Made by a program: the position numbers and the translations under genes. 64,000 nt of DNA from Vandiemenella viatica (Eukaryota; Arthropoda; Insecta; Orthoptera; Morabidae): NCBI GenBank assembly GCA_031002005.1, contig CM061920.1, forward strand, positions 51,810,610 to 51,874,609, read 5' to 3'. Below the pieces are notes generated by a model. The model saw only the letters and a program-made list of their open reading frames with translations, did no database searches and was not told the DNA's origin. Below, in pieces: positions 58,739 to 61,516 of the stretch (position 1 is its first letter; each line of letters begins with the position of its first letter).

Positions 58739-61516
58739 ACTAAGTTTTTAAAACATTACCTACGCCTGCCAATAATAATTAAAACATGTTGCTTAAAATC
58801 TATTAATAAATTGATTTTTTTTTGAACCTTGGAATGTATCCCGTACAATCCCATACAAATTACCATTCTATATTCGCGGCATATTTACGGAACGTATCCC
58901 CGGTGAATAAGGAGCTTTTACTGTAAGTGGGAGATGGCAACTTCTAATGCAGAATTGTATGATATTCTCTAATGCTACAATACTATTTTTTTTTTCACAC
59001 TTTCACAGTGTTTTATTCCAAAGAAATGTTCACAGATGTGTTTTAAAAAACATGGTAAGTTCCTCTGTTTTCTTCAGGTGTAAAACCATATGTACTGATT
59101 TGGGGATCATCAGCTGTTGCTATAGCTGTGGGTTGAGAGGTGAGTACAGTATTGTTACAAGGGGTCAGCAGAACAATTTGTTTTCCATGTTTTCCTGAAA
59201 TCATGCCAGGCAAATTCCGGCACTGTTTCTTCTAAAGGCCATGGCCGAATTCCTTCCTCTTCTTTTCCCATTTCTAATAATCTTGACATTGAGGAATTAA
59301 TTCATAAGAAAATAAAGTATCGGATTGTGAAGAAACTGATTTTTGTTTCAGTTAGATGAAAGTAATTTTAAATTGACGAATTTGCTGTGAACTGTGTTGG
59401 TGCCATGACACCATCATCTGGTTAACACTTGTTTTATGTTCCAGTATTATTCTTGTGATATGGTTTTCTTTGGATGCGCTTCATTTTATTTCATGTTAAT
59501 GGCTTACTACAGGCTATGTTGATTTAAATAAAAATTAATAAAACTTTGCATTTTGAAATGCATTTTGGAATCTGCTAGAAACTATGAAATTTCAGTGTAG
59601 TATGTACTTTTGTAATGTTTTTCTTTATTCCTTATAATATAAATTAACAGCCTCAGCTCTAACATACTCTTTTGCTAAATCCTGCTGCGAGTACCTCCAC
59701 GGAGAAGATAGACGTGCAACTCAATTGGGCAGTGCGGATAATTATGGGATGCATTTGGAGTACAAACACTGTATGGCTTCCATTCCTATGCAACATTTCA
59801 CCTCCAGCACTAAGAAGATCAGAAGCTCTCCTAAATGTCTGGAAAAACGTTCTGAAGAACCCTTAGTTCCCTATACATCAAGACGTTACTCAAGTGAAAC
59901 ACCAATGCTGAAATCAAGGAAACCACTATGGCACACAGCAATCAACCTTACAGAGTCCTCTTTTACCATCAACAAGCTGTTGATAACTCAATGGGAATGG
60001 TTATCGGTAGCCAATAAACATCTAGTTGAGGACCCTTCAGTATGGTTCCAAGGATTGAATTTGCCTAGATGGCAAAGGAGAATCCTCGATCAGATTCAAA
60101 CACTACAAGGCAGGTGTGGCTACTTATTGCACAAATGGAGCTGGGTCAGTTCTGCAAATTGTGGCTGGAGGCACCTTACAGACAATCCATTACTTTGTTT
60201 CTGACTGCCCTCTTTGAGCCTCAAGAAGATATTATATAATAGGAATATAGAAGACAGTAATCTGCACACCTGCGGTGAGCCGGAGACCATGGACCACATA
60301 ATTGAAACATGCACAAAGAGCAGCACTGCAACAATACGTCAACTTGGGAGCACCAGATTGTCACCAACAACTGCTGGCAACAGGATAAAGTTTCCAGGTG
60401 CTACCCGCCTTCACCAAGGCCACCGTGGAGTGGAGGGCGGCGCTGCTACAACCCTGAGCGGCAGTAAAGAAGAGAATGTCCTACAGGCATAGAGGGACTT
60501 CAAAGTCAGCATACACAGTAGCCAACAACCACCTCTATGTAAATATCAACATGCTTCCTCTTGTTGCCTAAATAGAACCCTTAAATATGTGGGATTTGGT
60601 AGCGCACGAGTCCTCGGACCCGGGCGGGGCAGTACTGCTCTGAAAGCTTATTGCTCATGCGCTACAATGGTGCTCTGTGAAGCTTAGACAGGTGTGGGGT
60701 CCCTGCGCTGCCTAGGGCGTCGGTGGGGTGCGGTGGCTCATACGCTGGTGAATGGGTCCCATTGGTTGTCTGGTCACTGTAGCTTCCACCGATGCAGGTG
60801 GGGCAGGGTAGCCGCGGGACAAACAAAGAGGCTCGCTATATGACCAGGCTTTGGAACGGTCTTCAGCCTGGCTCGTGGCGGCGCTATGTCCGCGTTGTTC
60901 CTCGTGGGTACCCTTAAGGGGTGGTGAAAAGCATTAAACCTCACTGTCTCTGCTGGTGTGATGGAAATATCTGCCACAACGGTGGATGTTTCAGAAGAGC
61001 CGAATCCCGTGGCGGGGACGTGGTGAAGTAGTATGATAGAATGGTGTGGGCGGGGGAGGGCTTCGGCTCAGGTACCGCATAATTCCTCAACCGGATTGGT
61101 GGATCAGACATCTTTACTCATGTCCTCTTTGAGTCTACAAGGGAACAATAGTGGAAATACACAATGTTTCAGTCTATGAAGTTGATTGGATAAAAACATT
61201 AGATTTAAAGATATAAAATTTTCCAAGCTTGTGATATGCACATTTGTCCTCACCTTTTGTGTATCTTTTTAAATATAATACCATAAATAAATAAAATATT
61301 TTAAAATCTTTTGCAGGAGTTGGTAGAAAAGGACTCTGATGAGTATGGAATTGAGTGGTATCTTCCACAGAAAGAAATGATGATGTCAGATCTACAGAAG
61401 CGCATAATGGTGCGACGACATTCCAGAAGAGCCTATGCCACTTTAATCTTTAGGTTTCCTAGGGTGAAAAGTGAGAAAACTGTTGAATTTGCTGTCCGTG
61501 TGTTTCATCTGTTAAG
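14131..61516 (+). CDS. XRCC6: Ku70 (XRCC6) orthologue, exons 1-5 of a longer gene
   Basis: Ku70 pairs with Ku80 to form a ring that binds DNA double-strand ends and starts non-homologous end joining; it also acts at telomeres. Five exons, joined in frame, give about 277 codons. Conserved blocks in order: [15 protein letters not shown] (first strand of the von Willebrand-like domain), [66 protein letters not shown] and the start of the Ku core. Introns are phase 0, 1, 2 and 0, and every border has GT/AG. Start: ATG 14131, with an in-frame TGA at 14125-14127. The Ku core, the rest of the ring and the C-terminal SAP domain would lie beyond 64000. Introns are very long and repeat-filled. No frame break was seen, so the gene looks functional. 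The identification comes from recalled family alignment. Confidence 0.9.
14311..16845. other. Ku70 intron 1, left part; short dispersed repeats
   Basis: No gene. A tandem echo, GGTCCAGGCTGTAT, appears at about 14492 and 14531. A block near 15490 (AAATGCAGCCTG...CCAxAATGACA) recurs near 23155, and ACACGTTCCTTGGACGATATT near 14941 recurs in two other places. A T run of about 50 bases at 16296-16343 marks a reverse-strand retroposon tail. Confidence 0.5.
16846..17374. mobile_element. Long-palindrome MITE 1 with 8-bp target duplication
   Basis: Non-autonomous DNA element of 529 bp flanked by GATAGATA on both sides (16838-16845 and 17375-17382). The arms, about 190-260 nt, are inverted copies beginning GGTTTAATTCTAGATGGGGA and run to a 78-nt loop at 17037-17114, so the whole unit can fold into a hairpin. 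The right arm holds a tandem duplication of about 60 bp (17182-17237 and 17247-17303), making it longer than the left. CRE-type TGACGTCA palindromes lie in both arms (16891, 17311, 17322). No ORF of its own. The 8-bp duplication and GG start would suit Merlin, P or another 8-bp family; unresolved. The target lies inside a GATA microsatellite, so the duplication length carries some ambiguity. Confidence 0.75.
17383..17969. other. Ku70 intron 1, AT-rich, diverged internal repeats
   Basis: No gene. The phrase GTGGAACAGTAYATACACTT followed by TATTAA recurs at about 17425, 17581 and 17708, so the stretch contains three diverged repeats of roughly 130-155 bp. Confidence 0.4.
17970..20150 (-). mobile_element. 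LINE ORF2 reverse transcriptase (family B), interrupted and decayed
   Basis: Minus-strand order: linker and RT N-terminus at 20060-19570 ([15 protein letters not shown]), an inserted LINE-A fragment, then [20 protein letters not shown] near 19320, [20 protein letters not shown], the second-D region ([17 protein letters not shown]), [20 protein letters not shown], the catalytic FADDTSISL at about 18790, then [19 protein letters not shown] and the thumb and C-terminal region down to about 17980. The catalytic FADD box is intact, but frame breaks near 19010 and 18640-18755 and the insertion disable it. The endonuclease is missing (5' truncation). This resembles the Jockey/CR1-type RTs abundant in insects. 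Confidence 0.88.
19376..19566 (+). mobile_element. LINE-A 3' fragment inserted in the family B LINE
   Basis: The block GTAAGGGTGTCAGGGATTGG, a GAATTTAAGGATAAAATTTG segment and the 3' end TGCCACCGGAGCCTGTGCTC followed by CATTGCAATTAAATTAAAT match the 3' ends of the copies at 25.5, 27.4, 29.0 and 45.5 kb. It splits the minus-strand RT frame between HVVKQCN and the next RT block, so it is younger than the LINE it entered. Confidence 0.75.
20151..20636. other. Ku70 intron 1, no feature recognised
   Basis: AT-rich DNA with a T run at about 20427-20440. It may include the decayed 5' linker of the adjacent LINE, but I cannot read a domain. Confidence 0.4.
20645..20955. mobile_element. Long-palindrome MITE 2 with 8-bp target duplication
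   Basis: A 311-bp element flanked by GTAAAATC on both sides (20637-20644, 20956-20963). The arms, about 80-90 bp, begin GGGTAATATCAAGATG and share GTAGTAAACACACAGATCAC and GTGGTATATATGACATCA. The outer arm, after its first 14 bases, resembles MITE 1: AGATGGGGRTACCGCTGC in both. Where MITE 1 has TGACGTCA, this copy has TGACATCA and GTGACGTATT. The two are separate members of one superfamily. No ORF. Confidence 0.78.
21018..21195 (+). CDS. XRCC6: Ku70 exon 2
   Basis: Encodes [18 protein letters not shown], then [20 protein letters not shown] and [20 protein letters not shown], matching the Ku70 stretch that ends in IYVLQELDxPxAKRxxEL. The donor GATG|GTAAGA leaves one coding base (phase 1). The acceptor is chosen at 21017 (GAAAACAG|TGT) because it keeps the frame with exon 1; the nearer CAG at 21025 would shift it. 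The chosen start adds two to four residues over the vertebrate protein. Confidence 0.85.
21196..22458. other. Ku70 intron 2, left end, no gene
   Basis: AT-rich intron. Short open frames on both strands carry no domain. No terminal repeats were seen. Confidence 0.45.
22467..22626. mobile_element. hAT-type MITE with 8-bp target duplication ACCAATAG
   Basis: A 160-bp element with inverted termini CAGGGGCGGATCCAGG and CCTGGATCCGCCCCTG, flanked by ACCAATAG at 22459-22466 and 22627-22634. CAGGGG ends with an 8-bp duplication are the hAT signature. The inside carries G runs of 10-12 bases and repeats of the TTGAGCCCCC type. It is non-coding. A one-ended relative lies at 7136-7215. Confidence 0.85.
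22635..23543. other. Ku70 intron 2, decayed repeats
   Basis: No gene. Contains the reverse copy of the ACACGTTCCTTRG block (about 22937-22975) and an AATGCAGCCTGAACCAGAATG block near 23155 shared with 15490. The last 60 bp, including TCAGGTGTTCAGCC, belong with the sequence right of the mariner-like element. Confidence 0.4.
23546..25083 (+). mobile_element. Complete mariner-like element with perfect 27-bp inverted termini
   Basis: A 1538-bp Tc1/mariner-superfamily element flanked by TA on both sides (23544-23545 and 25084-25085). The first 27 bp (CAGGGCGTTCGCCGGGAAAC...) are matched exactly, inverted, by the last 27 bp. It encloses one uninterrupted transposase gene with about 315 bp of leader and 180 bp of trailer, both more GC-rich than the flanks. 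Identical termini plus an intact ORF indicate a young and possibly still mobile copy. Confidence 0.92.
23861..24901 (+). CDS. Mariner-like transposase, intact (346 aa)
   Basis: Cut-and-paste transposase for TA targets. N-terminal helix-turn-helix region at residues about 1-60 ([20 protein letters not shown] ... [14 protein letters not shown]), like the domain heading many arthropod mariner-like proteins, then a second DNA-binding segment to about residue 125. The catalytic core has [16 protein letters not shown] (Asp156), [14 protein letters not shown] (Asp243) and [17 protein letters not shown] (Asp282). Thirty-eight residues separate the second and third Asp, longer than the 34 of classical mariner. 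The start is ATG 23861, in line with homologues; an upstream in-frame TTG at 23843 is not needed. No stop or frameshift. It lies in Ku70 intron 2 in the same orientation. Confidence 0.9.
   Translation: MVRYSLQQRIFLYDTYVKKKSFKKCRSKFRREYPGALLPAKSTILRLVKKVRETGSFFNKKRLSVNRILTEEKIDDIAFRLEQSPKKSLSQLGQQAGVSKTSAWKVTKLVHLKPYKTIVVHKITEIDQGPRIRFCNWYLQGVHDGTVDPQLTFFSDEAWFHLSGYVNAQNSRHWSSEKPNTLLQLPLHDLKVGVWCAISASRIIGPIFFRETLTSARYIENIVKPFFEKLTEEEKLYGYFQQDGATAHTARNSLAALDEVFYDRVISRGLWHARSPDLNPCDFYLWGKLKGKVYEGNPHTLEELEEKIYQVIMSIDKGEIQRVSRNMFRRCEMCITQEGQHFQHLL
25086..25534. repeat. Unclassified dispersed repeat, copy 2, first part
   Basis: Continues the sequence interrupted by the mariner-like element. Blocks near 25220 (CATGACATAT), 25375 (GGTAGCCAACCT) and 25455 (TGAAGTAAAAAATAAAACAG) follow the order of the copy at 12640-13250. On the minus strand the left edge reads ACACCTGAAGAAG...GTTGAAACATTATG, like a decayed Penelope terminal repeat. Confidence 0.5.
25535..25760 (-). mobile_element. LINE-A ORF2 C-terminal fragment
   Basis: The minus strand encodes [20 protein letters not shown] then [19 protein letters not shown], the same C-terminal block as the copies at 29.2 kb ([20 protein letters not shown]) and 45.8 kb. It is inserted in the unclassified repeat, whose continuation is found on the other side. Confidence 0.7.
25761..26185. repeat. Unclassified dispersed repeat, copy 2, second part
   Basis: TATTTCCGCAGATTTTAATC at about 25809 and TTTACAGATTTATAAT at about 25905 match 13097 and 13210 in copy 1. The rest, to about 26185, is AT/CT-rich with no recognisable coding. 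Confidence 0.5.
26190..26640 (+). pseudogene. Penelope-like GIY-YIG domain, degenerate
   Basis: Across frame shifts the + strand reads [31 protein letters not shown] and [20 protein letters not shown]. These align with the better preserved minus-strand copy at 63551-64000 (LIYQLTCRFCTSSYIGL ... [18 protein letters not shown]). Several stops and indels. It lies before, not after, the RT fragment of the same orientation at 26870. Confidence 0.7.
26710..26760. repeat. CACA/CACT microsatellite
   Basis: Runs of ACACAC and seven consecutive ACTC/CACT units between the Penelope nuclease and RT fragments. Confidence 0.85.
26865..27384 (+). pseudogene. Penelope-like reverse transcriptase fragment, degenerate
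   Basis: Frames on the + strand give [34 protein letters not shown] with [20 protein letters not shown], and [20 protein letters not shown]. These correspond to the Penelope RT blocks around the first catalytic Asp (here [12 protein letters not shown], with the Asp replaced) and the QxxGTAMGxPLSP motif (here decayed). Stops and substitutions at active-site positions show it is dead. The copy is cut at about 27385 by a LINE-A insertion. Confidence 0.7.
27385..28345 (-). mobile_element. LINE-A 3' copy with nested Penelope terminal repeat
   Basis: Minus strand from about 28345: KYLGFTF-type text, then after an inserted 237-bp unit (27970-28206) the C-terminal block with [20 protein letters not shown] and [20 protein letters not shown]. 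The 3' end is TGCAATTAAATTAAATT at about 27385. Matching sequence continues on both sides of the insertion, so the order of events is Penelope RT, then LINE-A, then the 237-bp unit. Confidence 0.8.
27970..28206 (+). mobile_element. Penelope terminal-repeat unit with 13-bp target duplication
   Basis: A 237-bp unit flanked by TCTCCAACAAGTG at 27957-27969 and 28207-28219. It opens with a palindrome at 27976-28008 (GAACGCCACCCAATGA, one central G, then the complement) and continues GTGCACATATG...AAATGGCCCATTTCTC...TTTGGTATGTGGTGGGTTAA...CACCTAGAAGCTGCTTCC. Apart from the palindrome, this is the reverse complement of the terminal repeat next to the Penelope nuclease at 63147-63360. It is a terminal-repeat-only insertion with no ORF. 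Confidence 0.8.
28355..28515 (-). repeat. Diverged Penelope terminal repeat
   Basis: AACTAAGGAAAAATGACTCA, CTCACCACAGTTGAAGGC and ACACAATTTTTCGGTTTTAC follow the same order as the repeats at 37735, 41826, 52890 and 63147 (AACTAAGGAAAATGG, CCACCACA, ACACAATATTTCGGC). Confidence 0.55.
28516..28985. other. Ku70 intron 2, no gene; GT microsatellite
   Basis: Contains a GTGTGTGTGTGTGTGTG run near 28795-28812 and a doubled phrase (CCTTCTTAACCTCTTAAATG / CCTTTTTAAGCTCAGAAATG) near 28895 and 28948. Confidence 0.5.
28990..29940 (+). mobile_element. LINE-A 3' copy split by a solo LTR
   Basis: The first part, 28990-29414, encodes [20 protein letters not shown], then [20 protein letters not shown] and [20 protein letters not shown], the conserved C-terminus of a LINE RT. 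The second part, 29856-29940, carries the 3' end GTAGGTGGGTGCAGGGAAGG ... TGCCACCGGAG ... CATTACAATTTAATTAAAT. The solo LTR between them has duplicated CACT from the target. Confidence 0.85.
29415..29855 (-). mobile_element. Solo LTR of the TRIM-like family
   Basis: 441 bp, from TGTCGCATATAAA to GCTATGCTACA on the + strand, flanked by CACT at 29411-29414 and 29856-29859. It is similar along its length to both LTRs of the element at 56391-57449: shared blocks include GACCGTGTTTG, GATTTGCAGGTT, CTCAAGATCT and AGAGATCATATCC. A single LTR with its own target duplication is the usual product of LTR-LTR recombination. Confidence 0.85.
29985..30192 (+). pseudogene. Penelope-like GIY-YIG C-terminal fragment
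   Basis: Reads [40 protein letters not shown] and [13 protein letters not shown], matching the last 60 residues of the copy at 63551. The GIY and YIG motifs themselves are not included. Confidence 0.75.
30193..30844. other. Ku70 intron 2, no gene recognised
   Basis: Mixed AT-rich sequence with a GTGTGTGTGTGTGT run near 30500. Small open frames have no recognisable domain. Confidence 0.4.
30845..32284 (-). mobile_element. tRNA-like SINE-type repeat with internal tandem duplication
   Basis: It starts ACTAGCCTCGTACCCGCGAC on the + strand and ends AACAAACAAACATACATTCA with TTTATATATAAAG, both widespread signatures of an arthropod interspersed repeat. The 538-bp segment 31213-31750 is duplicated in tandem as 31751-32284 with only scattered differences. 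Each unit has on the minus strand a tRNA-like head (31502-31432 and 32040-31970) with GAGTGGCTAAAGCGCTGG (A-box-like) and GGTTCAAATCT (B-box-like). It does not fold as a standard tRNA, so I call it SINE-like rather than a tRNA gene. Confidence 0.7.
32285..32818. other. Ku70 intron 2, AT-rich; poly(T) near 32503
   Basis: No gene. A run of about 20 T followed by about 10 A at 32503-32530 forms a T/A junction. Confidence 0.4.
32823..33184 (-). repeat. 3' LTR (minus-strand sense)
   Basis: Matches the other LTR at 35837-36197 almost base for base: for example CTTAAATAGCAG here against CTTAAAAGCAG there, and TGATTATATTT against TGATTCTATTT. TG...CA ends. Confidence 0.92.
35038..35406 (-). CDS. Gag-like coiled-coil ORF of the LTR element
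   Basis: A 122-residue frame starting [20 protein letters not shown], about 430 bp downstream of the primer site, where gag begins in LTR elements. From about residue 28 it becomes a charged helical stretch ([20 protein letters not shown] ... [20 protein letters not shown]) with heptad-like spacing, including a short [13 protein letters not shown] repeat; a coiled coil is likely. After its stop, a second open stretch (about 34990-34727: [20 protein letters not shown]) may be the continuation after a frame break. No CCHC zinc knuckle was seen. Gag assignment rests on position and coiled coil, not homology. Confidence 0.5.
   Translation of the reverse strand: MANQMSGEMVICDPSGSVNKKNETVTLGALEKILFRFESRLTARLTAQLTALEDRIIRSETDVQAKLDKYIERAEKQYTKIDEELKACNESLVIRGFEQSTNAIHCESLVIQLKAMIVGLIL
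35837..36197 (-). repeat. 5' LTR (minus-strand sense)
   Basis: Partner of 32823-33184. The few differences between the LTRs suggest a recent insertion. Confidence 0.92.
36202..37729. other. Ku70 intron 2, no gene; 58-base poly(T)
   Basis: AT-rich. The T run at about 36780-36837 is probably a reverse-strand retroposon tail or an expanded microsatellite. Confidence 0.45.
37730..37915 (-). repeat. Diverged Penelope terminal repeat
   Basis: CACTTACCACAGATGACAGC, GCGAGACGAACACG and GCACAATATTTCAACACGAG match the copy at 52890-53060 in order and orientation. A run of 12 G sits near 37742. Confidence 0.55.
37916..38984. other. Ku70 intron 2; short SINE 3' end at about 38650-38706
   Basis: CCCGTCTCTAAAGACCTTGC then GAGACGTAAAGCAGTTATAA and an A run match the 3' end of the SINE at 40640-40856. 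The rest is unassigned AT-rich DNA. Confidence 0.5.
38985..40235 (+). pseudogene. RTE-like LINE reverse transcriptase, degenerate
   Basis: Blocks in + strand order, across several frame breaks: [13 protein letters not shown], a [14 protein letters not shown] second-D region, [37 protein letters not shown] where the catalytic YADD is replaced by [39 protein letters not shown] and [15 protein letters not shown]. Order and wording match the RTE/R2-like RTs common in insects. The GVRQGD motif is GVRQRD. Dead by active-site and frame changes; no endonuclease visible. Confidence 0.8.
40466..40512 (+). ncRNA. Hammerhead-like ribozyme motif with intact core
   Basis: At 40470-40476 the core CTGATGA, then an extra A, stem II GGCAGC (40478-40483) closed over GGAGGTT by GCTGCC (40491-40496), then GAAA and the short palindrome ACGT, with CAC/GTG as a possible stem I (40467-40469 with 40505-40507). 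This is the arrangement of minimal type I hammerheads known from Penelope terminal repeats. Points against full activity: the extra A before stem II, U rather than C at the cleavage position, and a very short stem III that would need dimer formation. An inverted echo at 40368-40385 (TTCTGCCGGATAATTTCTTC) faces 40508-40530. Confidence 0.55.
40640..40856 (+). mobile_element. SINE copy 1
   Basis: GGAGGACGGCGGTTCGAATC (B-box-like GGTTCGAATCC), GGGCATCCAGATTTGGGTTT, then the conserved core CCATGGTTTCCCC...AGGCCATGGCCGAATTCC and a 3' part ending in GACGTTAAACAGTTAAAAAA. The A-box end is truncated. This tRNA-derived SINE appears at least six times in the window, always on the + strand. Confidence 0.85.
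40857..41825. other. Ku70 intron 2, no gene recognised
   Basis: AT-rich sequence with no readable element. Confidence 0.4.
41826..42165. repeat. Head-to-head palindromic Penelope terminal repeat
   Basis: The left arm (41826-42033) is a terminal repeat as at 63147-63360. The right arm, from 42038, is its inverse, joined through CACAACGAATGTTAC, TTAG, and the complement (42019-42052). The right arm lacks about 40 bp of the left (CTCACAAATAG...GTGTG region) and ends near TATTTATAT. Both arms keep the GGCATCTGCC stem with flanking TTTC/GAAA. Confidence 0.8.
42166..42799. other. Ku70 intron 2, no gene
   Basis: Contains self-complementary CACCACC/GGTGGTG stretches at 42425-42535 (CAAGTCCTGGTGGTG and its partial inverses), an unclassified short repeat. 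Confidence 0.4.
42800..44345 (-). mobile_element. Mariner relic, split by a SINE
   Basis: Similar inverted ends: AAATGCAAGATCTCCAAAGC near 42820-42839 and, reversed, AAATGTAAGGTCTCCAAAGT near 44330-44311. Minus strand, across frame breaks: [20 protein letters not shown] (helix-turn-helix), [44 protein letters not shown] where the second catalytic Asp is Asn, and near the end a [14 protein letters not shown]-terminus. This is the mariner order. A SINE at 43570-43826 interrupts it. Long dead. Confidence 0.78.
43570..43826 (+). mobile_element. SINE copy 2, full length, nested in mariner relic
   Basis: The full head GAGCGTGGCGGGTGAATGGT with TTAATGTTCTGG (A-box region), B-box-like GGGTTTGAATCCCC, core CCATGGTTTCCCC, AGGCCATGGCCGAATTCC, and tail GACAACAAGGCATAAAGCCC ending in 26 A. 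Confidence 0.88.
44427..44520 (+). CDS. XRCC6: Ku70 exon 3 (94 bp)
   Basis: A small exon found by matching the Ku70 family: after GT completing Gly it encodes [20 protein letters not shown] then [10 protein letters not shown], equivalent to the SDYSLSEVLWVC helix of Ku70. Acceptor ATTTAG|GTGATT and donor GAAAG|GTTTGT. It enters in phase 1 and leaves in phase 2, matching exons 2 and 4 exactly. This phase match is the best evidence that the exon is real. Confidence 0.88.
44521..44920. other. Ku70 intron 3, left end, no feature
   Basis: AT-rich; nothing recognised. Confidence 0.45.
44921..45172 (+). mobile_element. SINE copy 3, full length
   Basis: GGGCATGGTGGGTGAGTGGT, TAAAGCTCTGGCC, B-box-like GCCGGTTCAAATTCCC, core CCATGGATTCCCC, and GCTTAAAGCCATAAGTAAAA with an interrupted A tail. 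Confidence 0.85.
45173..45449. other. Ku70 intron 3, no gene
   Basis: Short unassigned stretch between SINE copy 3 and a LINE-A copy. Confidence 0.4.
45450..46170 (-). mobile_element. LINE-A 3' copy, best preserved C-terminus
   Basis: The minus strand at 45986-45657 encodes [60 protein letters not shown] and [20 protein letters not shown]: the C-terminal RT region just before the 3' UTR. Upstream, WSDHC and [14 protein letters not shown] text continues in other frames. The 3' UTR ends TTGCAATTAGATTAGATGAA at about 45450. A T-run (45598-45606) lies within the UTR. Confidence 0.85.
46171..48359. other. Ku70 intron 3, no gene recognised
   Basis: About 2.2 kb of AT-rich DNA with a less AT-rich patch at 47690-47830. Small open frames (47729-47944 -, 48033-48236 -) lack recognisable domains. Confidence 0.4.
48360..48525. repeat. Palindromic Penelope terminal repeat with hammerhead-like element
   Basis: Inverted arms: GGTTGAACCGCATCAATTTA / TAAATTGATGTGTTTCAACC outside and GGCCATCATTTTG / CAAAATGATGGCC inside. On the minus strand at about 48432-48390: CCTCTGAAGAAGGCC, loop, GGCC, AAAACGTTAGG. This is hammerhead-like with the core changed (CTGAAGA for CTGATGA, AAAA for GAAA), stem II GGCC/GGCC and stem I CCT/AGG. Confidence 0.5.
48526..48984. other. Ku70 intron 3, no gene
   Basis: AT-rich; nothing recognised. Confidence 0.4.
49108..50355 (-). mobile_element. Mariner element, complete ends, dead transposase
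   Basis: 1248 bp with inverted ends CGAGGGTGGTCTGAAAAGTT / AACTTTTCAGACCACCCTCG and TA on both sides (49106-49107, 50356-50357). It lies inside the 3' end of a LINE. Confidence 0.92.
49250..50195 (-). pseudogene. Mariner transposase pseudogene
   Basis: N-terminal 156 codons are intact from ATG 50195: [40 protein letters not shown], a second helix-turn-helix [20 protein letters not shown] and [19 protein letters not shown] follows at EF (about 49727-49725), after which the frame continues [17 protein letters not shown] (first Asp). Further on a frame shift precedes [14 protein letters not shown], where the expected NAPxH after the second Asp is lost. The SPDLAPxD third-Asp region is scrambled. 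Wording is close to the mariner group found as SETMAR-like proteins. Confidence 0.88.
50831..52879. other. Ku70 intron 3, no gene recognised
   Basis: About 2 kb without readable coding. Slightly GC-richer at 51490-51660. Possible unclassified repeat. Confidence 0.4.
52880..53062 (-). repeat. Diverged Penelope terminal repeat
   Basis: CACTTACCACAGATGAAGGC, GGACGACGAACAAA and GAAGCGCAATATTTCGGCC, in the same order as 37730-37915 and 28355-28515. Confidence 0.6.
53063..53545. other. Ku70 intron 3, diverged tandem phrases
   Basis: The phrase TTTCTATTTGTTTTAAAGT, then ATGTGCAAAxTTCCATxTG and AAACTGTGG, occurs twice (about 53115-53175 and 53260-53325); a weaker third appears near 53430. No gene. 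Confidence 0.5.
53550..53845 (+). mobile_element. LINE linker/RT N-terminal fragment
   Basis: Frames give [20 protein letters not shown], then [20 protein letters not shown] and [14 protein letters not shown], the pre-RT linker and the KxGKAxGxDNI motif of LINE RTs with substitutions. A stop follows GRDIG. Confidence 0.6.
54005..54370 (+). pseudogene. Mariner fragment with internal deletion
   Basis: [20 protein letters not shown] then [55 protein letters not shown]: the N-terminal half of a mariner transposase. It jumps directly to [20 protein letters not shown] and LLHHSAPSH, the region of the second catalytic Asp (here changed). Most of the core between them is deleted. A run of more than 50 T follows at 54371-54423. 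Confidence 0.82.
54371..55035. other. Ku70 intron 3, right end; long poly(T)
   Basis: T run at about 54371-54423, then AT-rich intron to the exon 4 acceptor. Nothing else recognised. Confidence 0.5.
55036..55213 (+). CDS. XRCC6: Ku70 exon 4
   Basis: Encodes (S)[59 protein letters not shown]. The KRIxLxTNxDNPH block and the FDxSxFY end are hallmarks of Ku70 at the end of the von Willebrand-like domain. Acceptor CAACAG|TCC (phase 2) and donor TATAAG|GTAAGT (phase 0, strong consensus). Confidence 0.93.
55214..55854. other. Ku70 intron 4, left end; Penelope-repeat-like block
   Basis: At 55295-55360 the minus strand reads CCCGATGAAGGC ... GAATTCTGTCAAAATATTG-like text (GCYACAGCAAATTCTGTC, then AAAATATTGTC), matching the Penelope terminal-repeat pattern with CCGATGA for the CTGATGA core. 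The rest is unassigned. Confidence 0.4.
55855..56082 (+). mobile_element. SINE copy 4
   Basis: CCGAGCGTGGTGAGTTAACG, TCTAGCCTCGCATTTGGGAG, B-box-like GTGGTTTGAATCCC, core CCATGGTTTCCCC and AGGCCATGGCCGAATTCC, tail GTGTAAAGCCTTAAGAGC with A run. Confidence 0.87.
56083..56386. other. Ku70 intron 4, no feature
   Basis: AT-rich; nothing recognised. Confidence 0.4.
56391..56790 (-). repeat. 3' LTR of TRIM-like element
   Basis: TG...CA ends. Pairs with 57013-57449; also similar to the solo LTR at 29415-29855. Confidence 0.9.
57013..57449 (-). repeat. 5' LTR of TRIM-like element
   Basis: Near-identical to the partner LTR apart from an expansion of the AATACC/CAATAATGACC phrase at about 57140-57180 and small indels; the expansion accounts for most of the length difference. 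Confidence 0.9.
57450..57710. other. Ku70 intron 4, no feature
   Basis: AT-rich spacer between the TRIM-like element and the Tigger derivative. Confidence 0.4.
58240..58393 (+). mobile_element. SINE copy 5, 5'-truncated
   Basis: CCCGAATCACTCCACGAGAA, AGGTCATGGCAGAATTCC and GTTGACAAGGCATAAAGCCA followed by an A run. Confidence 0.78.
58395..58705 (+). pseudogene. Tigger/jerky-like transposase C-terminal remnant
   Basis: Reads [36 protein letters not shown], a stop, [20 protein letters not shown] and [17 protein letters not shown], the acidic linker and C-terminal helices typical of Tigger-type transposases. Catalytic domain deleted; in-frame stops. Confidence 0.7.
58926..59659. other. Ku70 intron 4; degenerate SINE at about 59125-59312
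   Basis: The SINE remnant keeps TTTTCCATGTTTTCCTGAAA, AAAGGCCATGGCCGAATTCC and CTTGACATTGAGGAATTAAT. The rest is unassigned. Confidence 0.5.
59660..60492 (+). pseudogene. LINE ORF2 C-terminal region with CxC...H..C motif
   Basis: 59660-60204 reads [36 protein letters not shown] (other frame), then [20 protein letters not shown] and [16 protein letters not shown]. After a frame break 60250 onward gives [16 protein letters not shown], the zinc-binding CGxxxTxxHIxxxC tail of LINE ORF2. The RT palm is not included, so the copy is 5'-truncated. Confidence 0.78.
60585..61075 (+). repeat. GC-rich module after LINE ORF2, related to 8.9-9.1 kb
   Basis: GGACCCGGGCGGGGCAG and CTACAATGGTGCTCTGTGAA parallel GATCCGGGTGGGGCAG and CTGCGATGGTGCTCTGCGAG near 8930-9000. 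Because it lies about 100 bp past the ORF2 end, it is a plausible LINE 3' UTR. Confidence 0.5.
61317..61516 (+). CDS. XRCC6: Ku70 exon 5
   Basis: Begins [20 protein letters not shown] directly after FYK of exon 4, then [47 protein letters not shown]. It matches the junction between the von Willebrand-like domain and the Ku core (the DLxxRxxxRxxxKRA pattern). Acceptor TTTTGCAG|GAG in phase 0; donor TTAAG|GTAATG leaves two coding bases (phase 2). The next exon lies beyond 64000. Confidence 0.87.

Larger units (their letters stand above)
57711..58923 (+). mobile_element. Tigger-type deletion derivative with nested SINE
   Basis: Inverted ends CAGTCAAAGCTCTTTATTCG and, reversed from the right, CAGTAAAAGCTCCTTATTCA, with TA on both sides (57709-57710, 58924-58925). 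Only the transposase C-terminus remains inside (58395-58705). A SINE fragment lies at 58240-58393 and a run of about 38 A at 58698-58735. Near the left end a phrase of about 47 bp (AATAATTGTGACAACTTTCT) is repeated twice. Confidence 0.82.
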